A DNA stretch of 64,000 bases from Nymphaea colorata. Lineage: Eukaryota; Streptophyta; Magnoliopsida; Nymphaeales; Nymphaeaceae. The stretch lies in the NCBI RefSeq assembly GCF_008831285.2, contig NC_045139.1:1806704-1870703 (forward strand), written 5' to 3'. The position numbers and the translations under genes were made by a program. The notes beneath the pieces are model-generated. The model did no database searches. It worked only from the letters and a program-made list of their open reading frames with translations, and was not told where the DNA came from. How positions within the stretch are numbered: position 1 is the stretch's first letter; each line of letters starts with the position of its first letter. Below are positions 10,924 to 25,349 of the stretch, piece after piece.

Positions 10924-12698
10924 TCAAGCAAGACTAAGATAAAGTAGAACGATGGCTACACGACAAGAAAGTTGTCTATCCGCTTCGGGAAAGGGTCGTG
11001 GCGGATGAAGCTAACCCGTCTCACTGGACCCGCTCTTTTATTTTACCGCGTTATTTAAGTGGAAGAGCAAGATGTGGGTAGGACCAAGTCAGGGGATGCG
11101 GGCAGGGAGAAACTGTTATTTCTCAACATCGGGAGAGAGAGAGAGACATGTGAACCATAATTCTCGCAATCCTGAACATGTCAACTTGCTATGAGCTAAG
11201 ATCATATTCTTCAATACTTAATTTAAGTATTTCAGACTTTAGTTTCAATTCATTCTTTCTCTTTGAGTTCACTTACAAATCTGTAAATTCACCAAGGATC
11301 ATCTAGTTCCAGACACTTCAGTTCCGTGCAACTCAATTTTTCGAGCAGGGTTCTGATCAATATAGGATTTAGTTCTCTGAATTCTTTGAATCGTTGCGAT
11401 CAGATATTCCTAGCAGAGTATTTTTAACTTCATATTTGTTAACAAAAATGAGATAGTACCAGACTACCTGCTTCCAGAAGCAAAAGGAATTGGAGGAGGT
11501 CTTGCATGCATCATAACAAAAAATTTTAAATAAACTCAAAGCTCTTCTATTAGTAGCTGAAAATGGAAGTATATTACTCTTACATAACTGACAATTAGAA
11601 CACTTTTCATTTCCAACATCATTATTAACATTTTTATGTGAAAAAAAATTATGTGAGTCCAACTTCTTAACAAATGACTCCTAGATTAATGAGCCTATCT
11701 ATATGCCAAATGTTTATCTCATTCTCCAAAGCTACACTAAGAATTAATTTGGATGCATCAAAAGACAAGCGCGCCCCTTAGAAAATGTGGATGTAATATA
11801 CGTGAGAAGACACTATCCCTCTTCTCCATGCTTCTTTGTCATGATTGCTGACGTACCTTGTAAACCATCCCATTCTCATCTTTTCCTTGTGAAGGTTAAA
11901 TTTTGGGAAGACTGGTGGCATAAGAAATTATTTGCTTCTTCTAGGTTAAGAAATTAAAGTTATTCAATTTCTCAAACATAAAATGGCTTAGGAAAATGAA
12001 AAATTTAGAGTTGGAGGAATCTATGAAGGAGGTTCAAGGGAAAAAAGAAAATGAAACAAAGAGAATGTGCAAGGCTTGTTTGCCTTGTGTAGGCAGCACC
12101 CAAAAAGAAAACAATTGGAGCTGTGTCTGCTTTTAAGCACATAAGCTGTCCTTTTTTTTTGTTGAAAGATGACCCCTCCAATTTGATGAAATAGATCAGA
12201 AGATGTAATATGAAATGCAACAACTGATTTATACTTTTTTATTCAAAACTTTGATAATTTCAAGATAATGCCCGGTTGGGATGCTGATATTAGATTGAAA
12301 GAAGGTATGAGAAGTCATAACTGAAACTCTTTCAGTTATGACTTACAGAAACCCTTTCAATTATGTCTTTCTCATTCTTAAGGAAAGTCATTAGGTCATG
12401 ACTCTCCCAAAAAAGGCTCAACAATGAGAACAAAGAAGATGGCAAGCAGCTCAGTGGGTAAAAGAATTGAAGGCAATAAACAAAATGGAATGACAACGTC
12501 TCCAGCCAATAACAAGAATCCTTCAAATTAAAGAAACTGATGAAAACAAAATATTAAAGAAATCTGTTTACAACAGTTCAAATGGAACCTTGATAAATAC
12601 TAATGTCTAATGTATGAAGGAGGATGAAGAAATAGAATTCGGAGATGATCTCTCGTGGATGTAAGTCACATTTGGTTCTGCTCTTTCTTCTCTCTTTT
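10924..12698. other. Spacer upstream of the decayed copia element; may hold its eroded 5' LTR
   Basis: No gene is supported. Sequence just left of the primer-site remnant near 12700 should be the LTR, but I cannot define clear TG...CA ends. Short ORFs here have no recognisable motif. Confidence 0.35.
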
Positions 12699-14285
12699 AT
12701 GGTATCATAGCCAACTTCAGCCCTTGTTTCAGCGTTTATTTCAACTATCAAGAAACTGATAGCCATGGTGGCTTCTCCAGCACCGATATTAAAAAATTTA
12801 AGATCTTCAGTCAATACAAGTTCTGATAGGATTTTCACTTCGCCACTCATGCAATACCCCAACAAATTTACAGCATTTCTTAAGTATCAAGCTTAAAGCA
12901 GAAAGTTAGTTGATATGGGAAATCTCAATTTGTTCCCATCTTGGTATCTTGTGATTGAATGAGGTTTATTGATGGCTCTAAACCTGTGCCACCCATTTAT
13001 GTGGATAGATGTAGTACCGTAATCAATCAAGACTATGTTCAATGGCTTAGATAGGATCAGCTTAAGGGTGGGCATCGGGCCGGGCCGAGACAGCCTGACG
13101 GGCCTAAAACTCAGGCTCGCACCTGGGCCTAACCCGGCCTGATTACAATAATTTTTTTTAATTATAAAATAAATTTTTAATATAAAATATAATTTAATAA
13201 TAAAATATATATTATTAAATTAAACAAACAAAAAAACATTTTTTAAGTATTAATAGGTCGGCCTGGGCCAACCCCAGCTGAACCATCGGGCTGGGCCGGT
13301 TTTTTTGACCCGAACCCATGCCGTACCGGGCCCCCGACGGCGGCCCAGCCCAGTGCCCACCCCTAGATCAGCTGTCGTTAAGCTGGATCAAATTATACTA
13401 AGAAAGCATTCTCACTCATATCGTAGGGTAGAATTCTTCTGCTAAGTGTGAAATCTCAAGTGATCATACGCCGCTCATTCTAGGTCTAGGATTATGCAAT
13501 TGAAGTCTAGTTACATGACCTCAAAAAAGAGATTTTAAGCATGGAGACATACGTTTATAAGGTCAAGATGATAGCAAACAATTAGCTACAACATCAAAAC
13601 CAGTTGATGAGGATGACTTGGTTCTCTACATTCTTAAAGGTTTACCTTGATAGTATGCAACCTTTAGAACTAGCATGGAGACTAGAAAAGAGGTTGTAAC
13701 CTTGAATGAGCTCCATCGTCTCCTCTTTATTAAGAGGCAAACCAAAAGAAGAATGAAGACAAGTTGAGTCTTTGACTTCATCTTCTAAAGTTGTGACAAA
13801 AATCAATTATGGTAGGCATCAAAACTATAGAGGAAAAGGGAGAAATAATGATCAAAATAAAAACAAGAATTTTGAAGGAAAAGAAAGATCGACCTATCAA
13901 ATATGTAAAAAATCTTGGCATGTGGCTAAAAATTGCTATTCATATACCAATCTTCTCAAAGAAAAATGATCTAACTCCGGATTGAGTCCTCAAGCCTATC
14001 ACTCTCCAACTGAAAACTCTTACAACCAGCAGTAGGGGATGATAATTGGTATCCCACCACATCACCAACTACATTAACAATTTATCTATTCGTACTGAAT
14101 ATGAATATGGTGAAGATGCAGTAAAGATTAGTGATGGATCAGGTTTGCATATTGTTATCTTCCATTATTTCTCCAAACTTGTACGTAAATGGTATTCTTT
14201 ATGTGCCAAAAATTACTAAAAGTTTAGTGTAGGTTCAAAAATTCTGTAGGTAATAATGTTTCATTCTACTATCAACATCCTAATC
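12699..14285 (+). mobile_element. Decayed Ty1/copia element: primer-site remnant, gag and start of protease
   Basis: At about 12700 the sequence TGGTATCATAGCC is one base away from the copia primer site TGGTATCAGAGCC. Downstream, the three frames together read as copia gag: RFIDGSKPVPPIYVDR and INQDYVQWLR (12960-13055), DQLSLSWIK after the MITE (13366), VKMIAN then TSKPVDEDDLVLYILKGLP (13563-13645), and a zinc knuckle TYQICKKSWHVAKNC near 13900. The knuckle has lost its first cysteine (C to Y). A protease-side tail, NGILYVPKITKSL, is near 14190-14230. Many stops and frameshifts make it inactive. A hAT-type MITE interrupts gag at 13063-13365. No integrase or reverse transcriptase is visible. 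Confidence 0.75.
13063..13365. mobile_element. hAT-type MITE (303 bp) with 8-bp target-site duplication, nested in copia gag
   Basis: The ends are inverted repeats: TAAGGGTGGGC at 13063-13073 and GCCCACCCCTA at 13355-13365, extended by GC-rich GGGCCGGGCCG-like sequence, with an AT-rich middle. The flanks carry a perfect 8-bp duplication, GATCAGCT, at 13055-13062 and 13366-13373. Removing the element and one duplication restores gag reading WLRxDQLSLSW. An 8-bp duplication with a TAGGGGTGGGC-type end fits the hAT superfamily. It carries no transposase. Confidence 0.9.
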
Positions 14286-14418
14286 GGGCCTGGGCCCAGG
14301 TACTAAAATTGGGCATTCAGCCAGCCAATAAGTTGTCAAGTCAGGTCGAACTGACACTGAGAATGGGGCTGATAACTTATTTATAATACTATTTTTTTTA
14401 CAAACATGGATGTTCATG

Positions 14419-14486
<68 letters not shown>
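14419..14486. repeat. (TA)n microsatellite
   Basis: About 33 AT dinucleotides. Flanking sequence on both sides is rich in GGCCTGGGCCC-like motifs similar to the MITE ends, so it may sit inside another eroded element. Confidence 0.95.
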
Positions 14487-14488
<2 letters not shown>

Positions 14489-15164
14489 GTGGCCTTGGCC
14501 CTGGTTCCAGGTATTTGGGTCAGGCCCGCGCTCCATGCATGGTCTGCAGCTGGCCCAAGGTCGAGTTCTTATCGGTTCGGCCCAACCTGATGTCCTGTCC
14601 TGTTTGAAACAAGATCTAATGTAGAGTTGAATAATAATAAAAAGATGACATCTAGAGCAAGCAATATGATTTCAGAATGACCAACGTTTCAGAATCAGAA
14701 GTTGACGTCTAGAACAGGAATACTATGATCTTAGAACTTCGGTTTGAGGAAAGTCTTTAAGATTTCAAGGATAAATATGCAAAGTTGAAGGAATGCGATT
14801 GTCAAAGGAGAGAATATGATCTGACACAAAGAAAATGCACTTCGCTGGAGAAACAATGGTTTCCCAAGCCATTCTTTCGGAATCCAGGGCTGTTTTGAAA
14901 CCATGTTGGTTGTCAATGTCCAAAGCCGATCAACTATGAGAAGCAAGATGAGAAGATGGAGAGGGGAGTTTGCTGCAGAAGTCGGCAGCCTTGGTTGCAG
15001 TTGACGTGCCCTGATGCTCTATGAAAACAAGAAAACACTTTACAAGACAACGATATATAACAAGAGTTTTAAATACTGCAAGTATAACACCACCCAGTTA
15101 ATAAAACTGCACACACTCTTACTGAATGTGTTGAATCTCGACCAAATGAATACAACACGTCTTT
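14487..15164. other. Spacer downstream of TNL-B
   Basis: No gene recognised. The LRR coding sequence of TNL-B stops being homologous to its relatives at about 15180, and unrelated DNA follows. This is the breakpoint of the TNL-B truncation. Confidence 0.45.
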
Positions 15165-18100
15165 TCACCATGCAATCTTCTTTAACAATGAATCGGGCAG
15201 TCTTTCGATGCTAAGGCAGTTCTCAAGGTTCAGCAATTTGAGCGAAGTCAAGTGTGATATACAGTCAGGCAGCTCCGTCAACTTTCTGCAGCTACTCATA
15301 CTCAATACTTTCAAGTTCTTGAGATTTGCTATAGAGTCATGAACCTTGACCAGATTATCACAGCAATCCAGCACCAATTTCTCTAAGCCAGGGAATGCAG
15401 ATATATCAGGAGTAACTTTTAACTGATTGCAGGCAGTCAGGTCCAGAAATTTTAGACTTTGAAAACCAGTTTCAGTTAGCTTTCTTCTTAAAGTAAGCCG
15501 TTCTCTGATGCCTGCTAAATCCTGACGCAAAGAAAAGAGATGGAGAGAGTTCTCATTTTATCATTTGTAAGGCTAGCAGTGACATAAGAAACACAATATA
15601 TGGTTTCCATTTAGTGGGTTACCGACCTTGTTGCCGCCCTGCACTTCAGTAATGTCGCTATATGATAGATCCAGGGCGGCAACGTCGTTGAGATGAAAAT
15701 CTCGTGGAAGGGATTTCAGGGGGCATCCATGCCACTGCAACCACTTGATATGTTGAGGCATCGTCATATATCCACCCTTTAAGTGAACACCGTTGATCAT
15801 GAGCAATCTAAGTTTGTTCATCGAGGCAAAACCAGAAGCTTTCACAGTAATCATCTCCTTCTTATCATCACTGAGGCTGATCCCTTCAATTATATTTGTT
15901 CCCTTATCAATAGTAAAAAATTTTCAAAATGTGAGAAAGGAGAGAGAAAGATTTTACAAAAACCCAACACAAAAGTTCCGGTTTGTTGGGAGATGGAATT
16001 TTTTATAAAATTTAACTTTCATGGTACAGTTCCATCAATTCTGATACCACCATTTGGACCATTAATGTCTCACCACATAGAAACCCGTCTCGAAAGTTCT
16101 GCATTACAGTATTACTTAAAGTTTTTCATCGCTTATTTTAATAAAATCGCAATTTTCTAATATGTTCTAAAAGTTAAAAAGGCTGTAGATCCTACACATA
16201 TTCCAGACCATGTGTCTGTGTGTCGACACAATCGTAGTTTATGCATTCATATACCATGCGAAAAGTTATTTATCAATTCCTATGTATTTATCTCGATGAT
16301 AATAAATAAGTCCACATTTCGATCCAAAAACAAAATCCTTACATAATTTGTGTGTGCATACATTCATGTTTCTATATTCGTATGGTCAAATATTTTAAAT
16401 TTTTGACTGAGTATTTGGAGAAGATTAGTGGAAACCCTGATCTTTATATTTTTCTATTATTTGTTCATATTTTCTAATTGCTTAAATTCCCAAATGTTCT
16501 GACAAAAGAAAATTCCCAACTAGTTCCCATGAAAAACCTTTCGGGATAAAACACAACCATATTCATGACAAAAGCAAATATATTTCAAATTTCACTTGTT
16601 CTTGCATTTATGTTAAGTGCATATGAAGAAAACACAAACAGAAGAAAATTAATTACAAGTAGAACAACGTTACCTTTTGCTGCTCTAGCACATCCATTAT
16701 TTCTTTGCACTTGCTTTTGCATTTCCATTAAAAAATAAAAAGGAGGTGAAAGAAAACCAAGAAGATGTTACCGTTCGCTCTTCTAGCACATTCATTATTT
16801 CTTGTTGCTTCCACAGCCTACTGCGATGTTCCGGTCCTCTCCCAGGTTCTTCTTCAACAATACGCCTGCCCGTTTCTCGCAGGAGATGATGCATCTCCAA
16901 TTTGCCATCATGATTTATTTTTATGAGAGATTTGTCAAGAAGAGCTTTCAATGAAAGCCTGGAGGAAAAGCCACAAGCTTCCCATGTATAACGTGCAGCT
17001 TTTTCATCAATTCCACTGAAGAAGCACGCAGCATCAAGGAAAATGGATCTTTCATCCCTATTGCGTAGACGGTCGTAGCTTGGTTTTAGCCTCTGGTAAA
17101 TCCCGTCATCAAGAAGTGTTCCCCTCAACGTGTTTATTGTTTCATTCCAATCTTTTCTGTCTTTGTTATTATACAAAGATGATGCAAAGGTTTCAATAGC
17201 AAATGGTAAACCATCGAGGGCCCTAACTATTTCCAAGGATAGCTCTTCATATCCATCAGCTGGAGAGTTCGCTGTAAAAGCATGCCAACTGAAAAGTTCG
17301 AGAGATTCATTTTCATCCAGCTGCATTAGCGGCACGGATATCTTATGTTTTTCCCAATCATGAAGAGCATTGATTACTCCCTCATCCCTTGTAGTGATAA
17401 TGACTCTGCTGCCTGGATGGAACCATTCCTGTTTTTCAGCCACTGCTCGAACTTGCTCTACACTATCAACATCATCAAGAACAATCAAGACCCTCTTATT
17501 CCCATAAATGCTTCGAAGCATAGCAGTTCCTTCACTGGTATGCGATATTTCCTTGTGTACTCGGGACATTTTAGACACCAATTCTCTTTGTAAGCCGACA
17601 AGCCCTTTTTGTCCGATGGGATATTCTTCCCTGATGCCTTCAATGAAGCAATGGGATTCAAACCATCTGTAAATTTTGTTGTAGATAGCACTGGCAACTG
17701 TCGTCTTGCCAAGTCCTCCCATTCCACGGATTCCCACCATTTTTGCATCTTTAGAGTCGAATTGCAATTTCTTGATGATATCCTGAGCCCGTGATTCAAC
17801 TCCAACCGGATGTTCAGCTACCTTCCGTTGACAAATCTTTAATTCTCGTACAACTCTCTGAGCAATCAGGTTAACAAGCGGCGCCTCATGTCTGAAAAAT
17901 ATTGTAACAGTAAAAAAAGGGAGTGGTTCAACAGGTTTCGATCAAGTTTAGGGATCAAGTTTAGAGGAGAGGCAGAAAAGCATGCGGTAGACGCTGGAAA
18001 AAATGATCGTTATATATGTAATTGTCAATTAGCCTATCTTAAAATTTTTGGAAAATTATATTTTGGTTCCTGTTGAAATTTTGAAACTATAATTAGGTTC

Positions 18101-19030
18101 AGTAAAAAAATTCCTGTCTGTTGTCATTTAACTAACCAGCAGCACTGTAGCAGAGTTGAGACTACCAAAAAAAAAACAGAACTCTCTCGACGTATCTCTT
18201 ACCATTCTTTCTTTCTCTAATTTCTTGGTTCTGTTTTGTAATTTCTAGTTCATAGCACAGAGCTCTGAAAGTTAATAATATAGCTAGTCTGAATGGCTGT
18301 TCAAATTATTGAAATTAAATCTATGGATTTTAATGTTTGAATATCATTCTTTTAACACAAAACTAAACATGATTTTTTTGTTAAAAGTTTTGATCCATAA
18401 GAGGATAATCGAATTCATGATCGACACGTTTGGATTTGCCTCAGATTAACAATACAGAAGCATAATAGGAAATTTAAATCACTGGGAACTAGAAAAAGAG
18501 TTTGAGGACTGGAGCGTGTCATACCCATCAAACATTTTCTCACTTTCGTAGCCAGAACGATCTGCTACTTTCCTCAACGCCTCCCTCCACTCATTCAATG
18601 TCTGCACCTCCACCTGTCTGCTCTTTCTATGCATTTTAAAAGCAGCTCCAAATGGTCCTGTCTGGTGTCGCACATGTTTGGGCTCAATTTTGTGGAAAAC
18701 AGGAAGAATCCTCACGTTTTCCCCCTCCCCAACTACCCTCACGATCTTCTCGATTTCCTTAAGACACCATGTGGAGTGTGCATAGTTGTTGGAGAGGATT
18801 GGTATGAATATCTCCGACCTCTCGATCACCCCAAACAGTTCCTCTATGTTCTTGCCCTTCTCCAACCCCTCGCTGTCCCGAAATGCATGAATGCCGCTTC
18901 GGCTGAGTTCTTGGTAGAGATGGTCGGTGAATCCCCTCCTTGTGTCCTCTCCACAGAAGCTCAGGAAGACGTGATACTCGAACGGAAACGTGGACGGTGA
19001 TGGTGTCGATGAAGAAGAGGTGGCGGCCAT
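15165..19030 (-). CDS. TNL-B: TIR-NB-ARC protein with a truncated LRR
   Basis: Model: complement(15165..15521, 15627..15902, 16772..17891, 18525..19030), about 752 residues, in frame, all introns GT-AG. The start at 19030 (MAATSSSSTP) is chosen because the TIR core FEYHVFLSF follows closely; an in-frame ATG at 19171 adds an unrelated leader. TIR: FCGEDTRRGFTDHLY and STWCLKEIEKI (catalytic-position Glu present). NB-ARC: GMGGLGKTT, VLIVLDDVDS, GSRVIITTRDEG, GLPL changed to GLPFAI, and MHD changed to MHH (LEMHHLLRETG). Exon 4 encodes only about 118 residues and ends abruptly (IERLPDSLLKKIAW-stop), where A, C, D and F continue for hundreds of residues. Such a protein could signal through TIR and NB-ARC but would lack most of its recognition surface. 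It may be a truncated gene under relaxed constraint or a working short TNL. Confidence 0.75.
16671..16706 (-). repeat. Duplicated stub of the NB-ARC exon end inside intron 2 of TNL-B
   Basis: About 35 bp copy the last codons and donor of the NB-ARC exon (GAGCAGCAAAAG|GTAACG type). It lies about 95 bp downstream of the real exon end at 16772. It matches the C-F version (LEQQK) better than TNL-B's own LEERT, which suggests exchange between paralogs. Confidence 0.6.
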
Positions 19031-19171
19031 CGTCAGTTGCAGCGGCCTTGCTTCTTGTATCTCACTTGTCCTCGATCGAATCGCTAATAATGGTGAACTA
19101 CTCAGGTCAACCAAATTAAAAGAATCAATTATGTAATAAAGGCCACAGAAAGACGTCACAGGAAGGCCCAC

Positions 19172-20844
<1,673 letters not shown>

Positions 20845-21837
20845 AAGAGAGTCCATGAAAAAAAAATTGTACTCCTCCATCATGAATAACACACATTTAG
20901 TCAATTACATAAAGCCATGTGTCACAGTCCCAAATAACGTTTTAGAGTTTTAAACGATGTGTTTTTTTTAAGTATAATACGACAAACTTTAAAAAATGAA
21001 AAAAACAGAAAAATACTATAAATTTGTAAAAAAATTTAAAAAATAAAATAAAAAAAATAAAATAAATGAAAAACTAATAACACAAATATCAAAAGATACT
21101 TAGATTTGCAATGAATAGAAATAAAAAATGAAAAAAATAGTTTGACATTAAAAAACTGAAAAAATGGAACCTCAACTGCATATAGTTAAGACCTTATTGA
21201 CTCTTTGGATCATAAGTCAACAAGAACTCTCTAAATTTCTTAGCAATTAAGCGGCGAGCCTCAACTATGGTAGCTCACTATCGGAGGGTTCCTTGTACCC
21301 GATACAGGGCATACTCACCTTCATCATCATCTTCCTCTTACAATATCCATTCATATGCATCAATAACTTTACAGACCATCCATACAAGTCAAACAAATTC
21401 CTTCGCAAATATTCATGTGGAATTCTTGTGGCAAGTTGACAACAACATATCAAGACGCAGATAGGAACCCCATATGGCTCATCGTTCGTTTGATTGGTCG
21501 TTGAAGTATCATCTTTTGGTAGCGATCAAGGTGGGTGAGCAGGAGAAAGCGTGTCTTCAGCATTTGCTGCAGTTCTTTGGACGTCAACTCTGAACCTTCT
21601 TCGGGTTCTCATATGTTGATCTTCATCGGTGTCTAGTATAAAACATATCTAATGTTAAAAGTTTGATTAATGAGGCTAGCATTTTTCAGAGATTATCATC
21701 CTATATGCTACAGCTTTGAATGGATACCAAACTCAGGATATATATCAACCAACTATAAGAACAAAGTGTTGACATTATGGTAAGGTACCTAATAAAGGAA
21801 TGGACTACTTAACTGATTGCTGGCAAATGCCTATTCT

Positions 21838-22055
21838 TTTAGGCACCTAAGTTGCTGTTTGAAGCTACCATTCTCTTGTTTCACTAGAGAAAGTCGCTTC
21901 TTCATTTCTTCGACCTTTTCTTCTGCAGTTTCTGTTCTTCTAAAATATTCAGTAGCTTCTTGTTCAATGGTAAATCGACTAAGAGTTGGATCAAATACAT
22001 CAGTGGATTTTGGTCCTATTTCATGTGCATGCAGCTACACCAATACATGTATGGA
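21838..22055 (-). pseudogene. Coiled-coil coding relic, possibly from a DNA transposon
   Basis: The minus strand reads IGPKSTDVFDPTLSRF, then EQEATEYFRRTETAEEKVEE and MKKRLSLVKQENGSFKQQL. This is a heptad-rich coiled coil, with a stop upstream. It resembles the C-terminal region of plant transposase-like proteins encoded by CACTA-type elements. That link is only a guess, helped by the GCCGACGG motifs around it. No complete ORF exists. Confidence 0.3.
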
Positions 22056-22069
22056 AGCCATATTCTGAA

Positions 22070-24907
22070 AAAGTGGAAGGGATCACGATGCTTTGCGGGA
22101 AATCTCATGACAGCCAAAAACAGTTTGAGAGTGGCGATTTTCTTGCTTCTTTGCAAACTTAACCCGACCCCCCATTGATGTCGACATTTTCGGCACTATC
22201 GTCCATGCATTTAACGACCACCTTCACCGTCGACAGTGCTTGGCCTCTCACTCAAACGCCGAGCGGGCTCCAAGCAAGTGACGCCTTGTGCTGTGAGATA
22301 TTTTCTCAACCACTTTACCGTCGGCATTGCAAGCAGGCCCTGGGTCATGGTTTGGGTGATTGCAGGAAACAAAAAATTATATTAAAAAAATCAAACTTGG
22401 CCCTCGAATCGTTTGGCCCACCCTTGAAAAAATCCTGACTCACACCGACCATCAGCGGAAATTCATTTTGGCATAGTGAGAAATGTAAGCTCATCTTTTA
22501 ATTTATAAGGGTCCGTGGTAACAAATCCTAATCCTAAAATCTGATTGTCATGTTGTTGTTGTTGAAATGATGAACGCAAGCATGCAAAAGACCTCCGCAG
22601 TTTGAATTAGGCTTGATTCGTAGTACTCAAACTTTTTTCTGTTGTTTTCCTCCTACCGTCATGTTCAGCGTTGAGAATCTCAGGTATAATAAATGTAAGG
22701 AGTTGTCCCTTTTGCCCAAAAAACGATAGATCAAGTGTCATGTGAGCAATATTAATGTTAATATTAATATTAATATCATTTTATTTTATTTTGTTTTATT
22801 GACAAGACGTACGTACTCCAATCAGGGGCATTTTGTAATTCATATACGTACAAAAAAAATGTAGCATTTCCAATGCACAGCTCAAAATATTTGGATGCAT
22901 GATTCCCAACTTGGGTTCCCTTGTTTTCATCGATTCCATGAAAAAAAAAAGTTTGGACTTCAACACTCGAAAATGAATATCCGATTGTCATGTTGTTGAA
23001 ATGATGAACGTAACGCAAGCATGCCATTAAAAAACGAATAAGTTTATTGAGGTGTGAAGGGCACAAGTTATACCAAGAATTAATTAAGAAAAGGATGGCA
23101 ATAATGCCGAAACTAGTGTTTGTTTCCTGTACGGCTCTGCATAAAATTTTCTCCACTAGAAAACATAAATCTTTTCTGCAAATTCATCCCTGTTCCATAC
23201 TGCAGAATCTTCGCCGATAATCTCTTTCTGCCGATTAGTGCTTACCTTTTTGTTAACTCTTGCAAAGCGGGCGCCCACCGGCCATGTTCCCCTTTTTTAA
23301 AACCCCTTGGGAATCGTCAGGGTTGCATTACAATATTCGGGAAGAGCAACCTACAAGTTTTGAAAATTTGGCATCAACCAACGACTTCACGTTTTCATTT
23401 TTAATTTTTTTCTTTTAAATACGGTATAAAAGTTTTAATTCAAGAATTCTAAAATTTTAATCAATTTTTCATCGAACAAGTCATGTTTAACTTTGGATTT
23501 AAAACTTCTGACGGTCAAACACAAAGTAAAACTGAGAAGGAATTTTCATTCCAAATTGAAATTTTGACCAAGGCATCACACACCTTGTAATATCACCTTT
23601 TTTCTTTGAGGGTGAGTGATTCATCTCCATCACCTCAAAGACAAGTAACTACACCTCCCTTGTTTGTAATATCACCTTTTTTCTTTCGAGGGTGAGTGGT
23701 TCACCCCCAAGATTCACAACTCACAAGATAACGCTCTACAGCATTAGTAGAGGCGTAAGAAGGACCAATTCACTGAAAGAGCTTTTAACACAAAAAGGTG
23801 TTGATTCTACTGTCACAAAAAACGTGTATGGGTATTAAAAGGTAAAGAAAAAAATAGGTATAATACCGCAAAATTTTATATCTCGAAAATAAAACGGGAA
23901 AAGTTTAGCAATTTTTTTAAAAATTTTAAACATTTAATATATCTTAAAAATTATAAAAAAATAAAAATTAATAAAAAACAGGAACAAAACGGCAAAAAGG
24001 AAAAAAAAAGTATAATATGGGTATTATATGTGCTTTTTATTTTTTGACGTTTTTTAAAAAAACGCATTTTATTCCCTTTTTATACAGCAGATGTGTTTAT
24101 ATTTTGGCGTATAATACGCGTTTTTTTTTTAAGTCATAATGTCATGCGGTCACATTCCTTGCAACCCTACGTTCTATCTTACATTCATAAAACACTGACA
24201 AAACATCTTCATTTGGAGCCACAATGCATTAACGAGGGAATGAATCACGACAACCCAAGGTGTACATCGACATGCATATCAGGTTTCGACTCATACAGTC
24301 ACACTTTCACTGCTTAGTCTTCTTTTCCTCTTTTACTTAAATAATAGTATATATGTACAGGTTGTAATGGCGTCCGAGCTTTTCCTTAGAAAGCACATCG
24401 TTGGTACAACTGCCAGAGTGCAGTAGGATGCTTGAGGAAGGGATATCTTACACATATATACCTCGTCGCACCCCGGTTCGGGTCGGCTCAATGAGGTTTG
24501 ATTAGATTCCATAATTTTAAAATAATATTTTTATTATTAATAATATATATTTTTATTGTTAAAAATATATTTTATATCTTAAAAAATAATTTTTTATTAT
24601 AATCATAGGATACAGTGAGTAGTTGACTAGAGACTCACCTAAGTAAGCTTGATATTGCTCTTTCATTGGGCCACGAATAAGGACACAGGCGAGTTAGCAC
24701 CAAAACTCAAACAGCTCCGCCAATAATCGGCTGACTCGTTGGATCCGTGACTCGGATCGAATCTGAAACTGCCTGAATTGAGTTCTTACTGCTTTAGGGT
24801 GTAAAAAATTGTCTTGACTCTACGTTTTTAACCATCTTTTGCTTGTTTCTTTCTTTTGAAAAGCTTTTATCAAAGACGTGAAGAAATGCTAATCACGATG
24901 TAATATG
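22070..24907. other. Gene-poor spacer
   Basis: No gene recognised. A block containing GTCATGTTGTTG and GAAATGATGAACG...GCAAGCATGC occurs at about 22548 and 22988. A 30-bp block, TAATATCACCTTTTTTCTTT plus GAGGGTGAGTG, occurs at about 23589 and 23667. A GC-rich patch at 24470-24500 followed by AT-rich DNA resembles the make-up of the MITE at 13063, but no ends or duplication can be set. Confidence 0.4.
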
Positions 24908-25075
24908 AGAAGATTTTTGTTGAAGACAAATGGAAATTGGAAACTCATGTATCTTTTATCCTAAAAGATGAAGCTCTTTTAAATGCTGGCCATCCAGGTG
25001 GTTTTTTGAAGATTCGATTCTAGCATTCCGCAATGCAAGTTTGGCAGCAGATGATACCGCACATTCATACTCCAT
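24908..25075 (-). pseudogene. Orphan TNL LRR relic
   Basis: The minus-strand peptide SSKNHLDGQHLKELHLLG aligns with the LRR re-entry after the island in the cluster TNLs (MKHLDDRHLKYLYFSGTG in TNL-A, DDERHLKKLDLSRSR in TNL-C). On the plus strand AAATGCTGGCCATCCAGGTG matches AAATGCCGGTCATCTAGGTG of TNL-A. Only this piece of one or two repeats remains, between TNL-B and TNL-C. It shows that a further TNL copy once existed here. Confidence 0.55.
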
Positions 25076-25317
25076 CTTGCATCCCATAAAAAAAATTGAG
25101 GTATTTTCGAAATTTTTTATGTGCATGTTGTGTGGGCACGCAGTTGCCCACGGTGAAAGCACAAGTTTGCACCAAAAAAAAAAAAAAAAAGACACTATAG
25201 TAGATAAAGACTCACACAATTAGATGGTGCCTTAACGTTCAAGAAAAATTGGTTTGCTCATAATCTCATTACAAATGTTCCATAAACTTTTTATGTAAAC
25301 TTTTTATAAAAATACAA

Positions 25318-25318
<1 letters not shown>

Positions 25319-25348
<30 letters not shown>
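25319..25348. repeat. (CT)n-(GT)n microsatellite
   Basis: A run of about 11 CT units followed by GTGTGTGTG. Confidence 0.9.

Positions 25349-25349
<1 letters not shown>

Noticed and set aside
14285-14620. Another MITE around the (TA)n tract with GGCCTGGGCCC arms
   Set aside because: No convincing inverted ends or target duplication could be placed.
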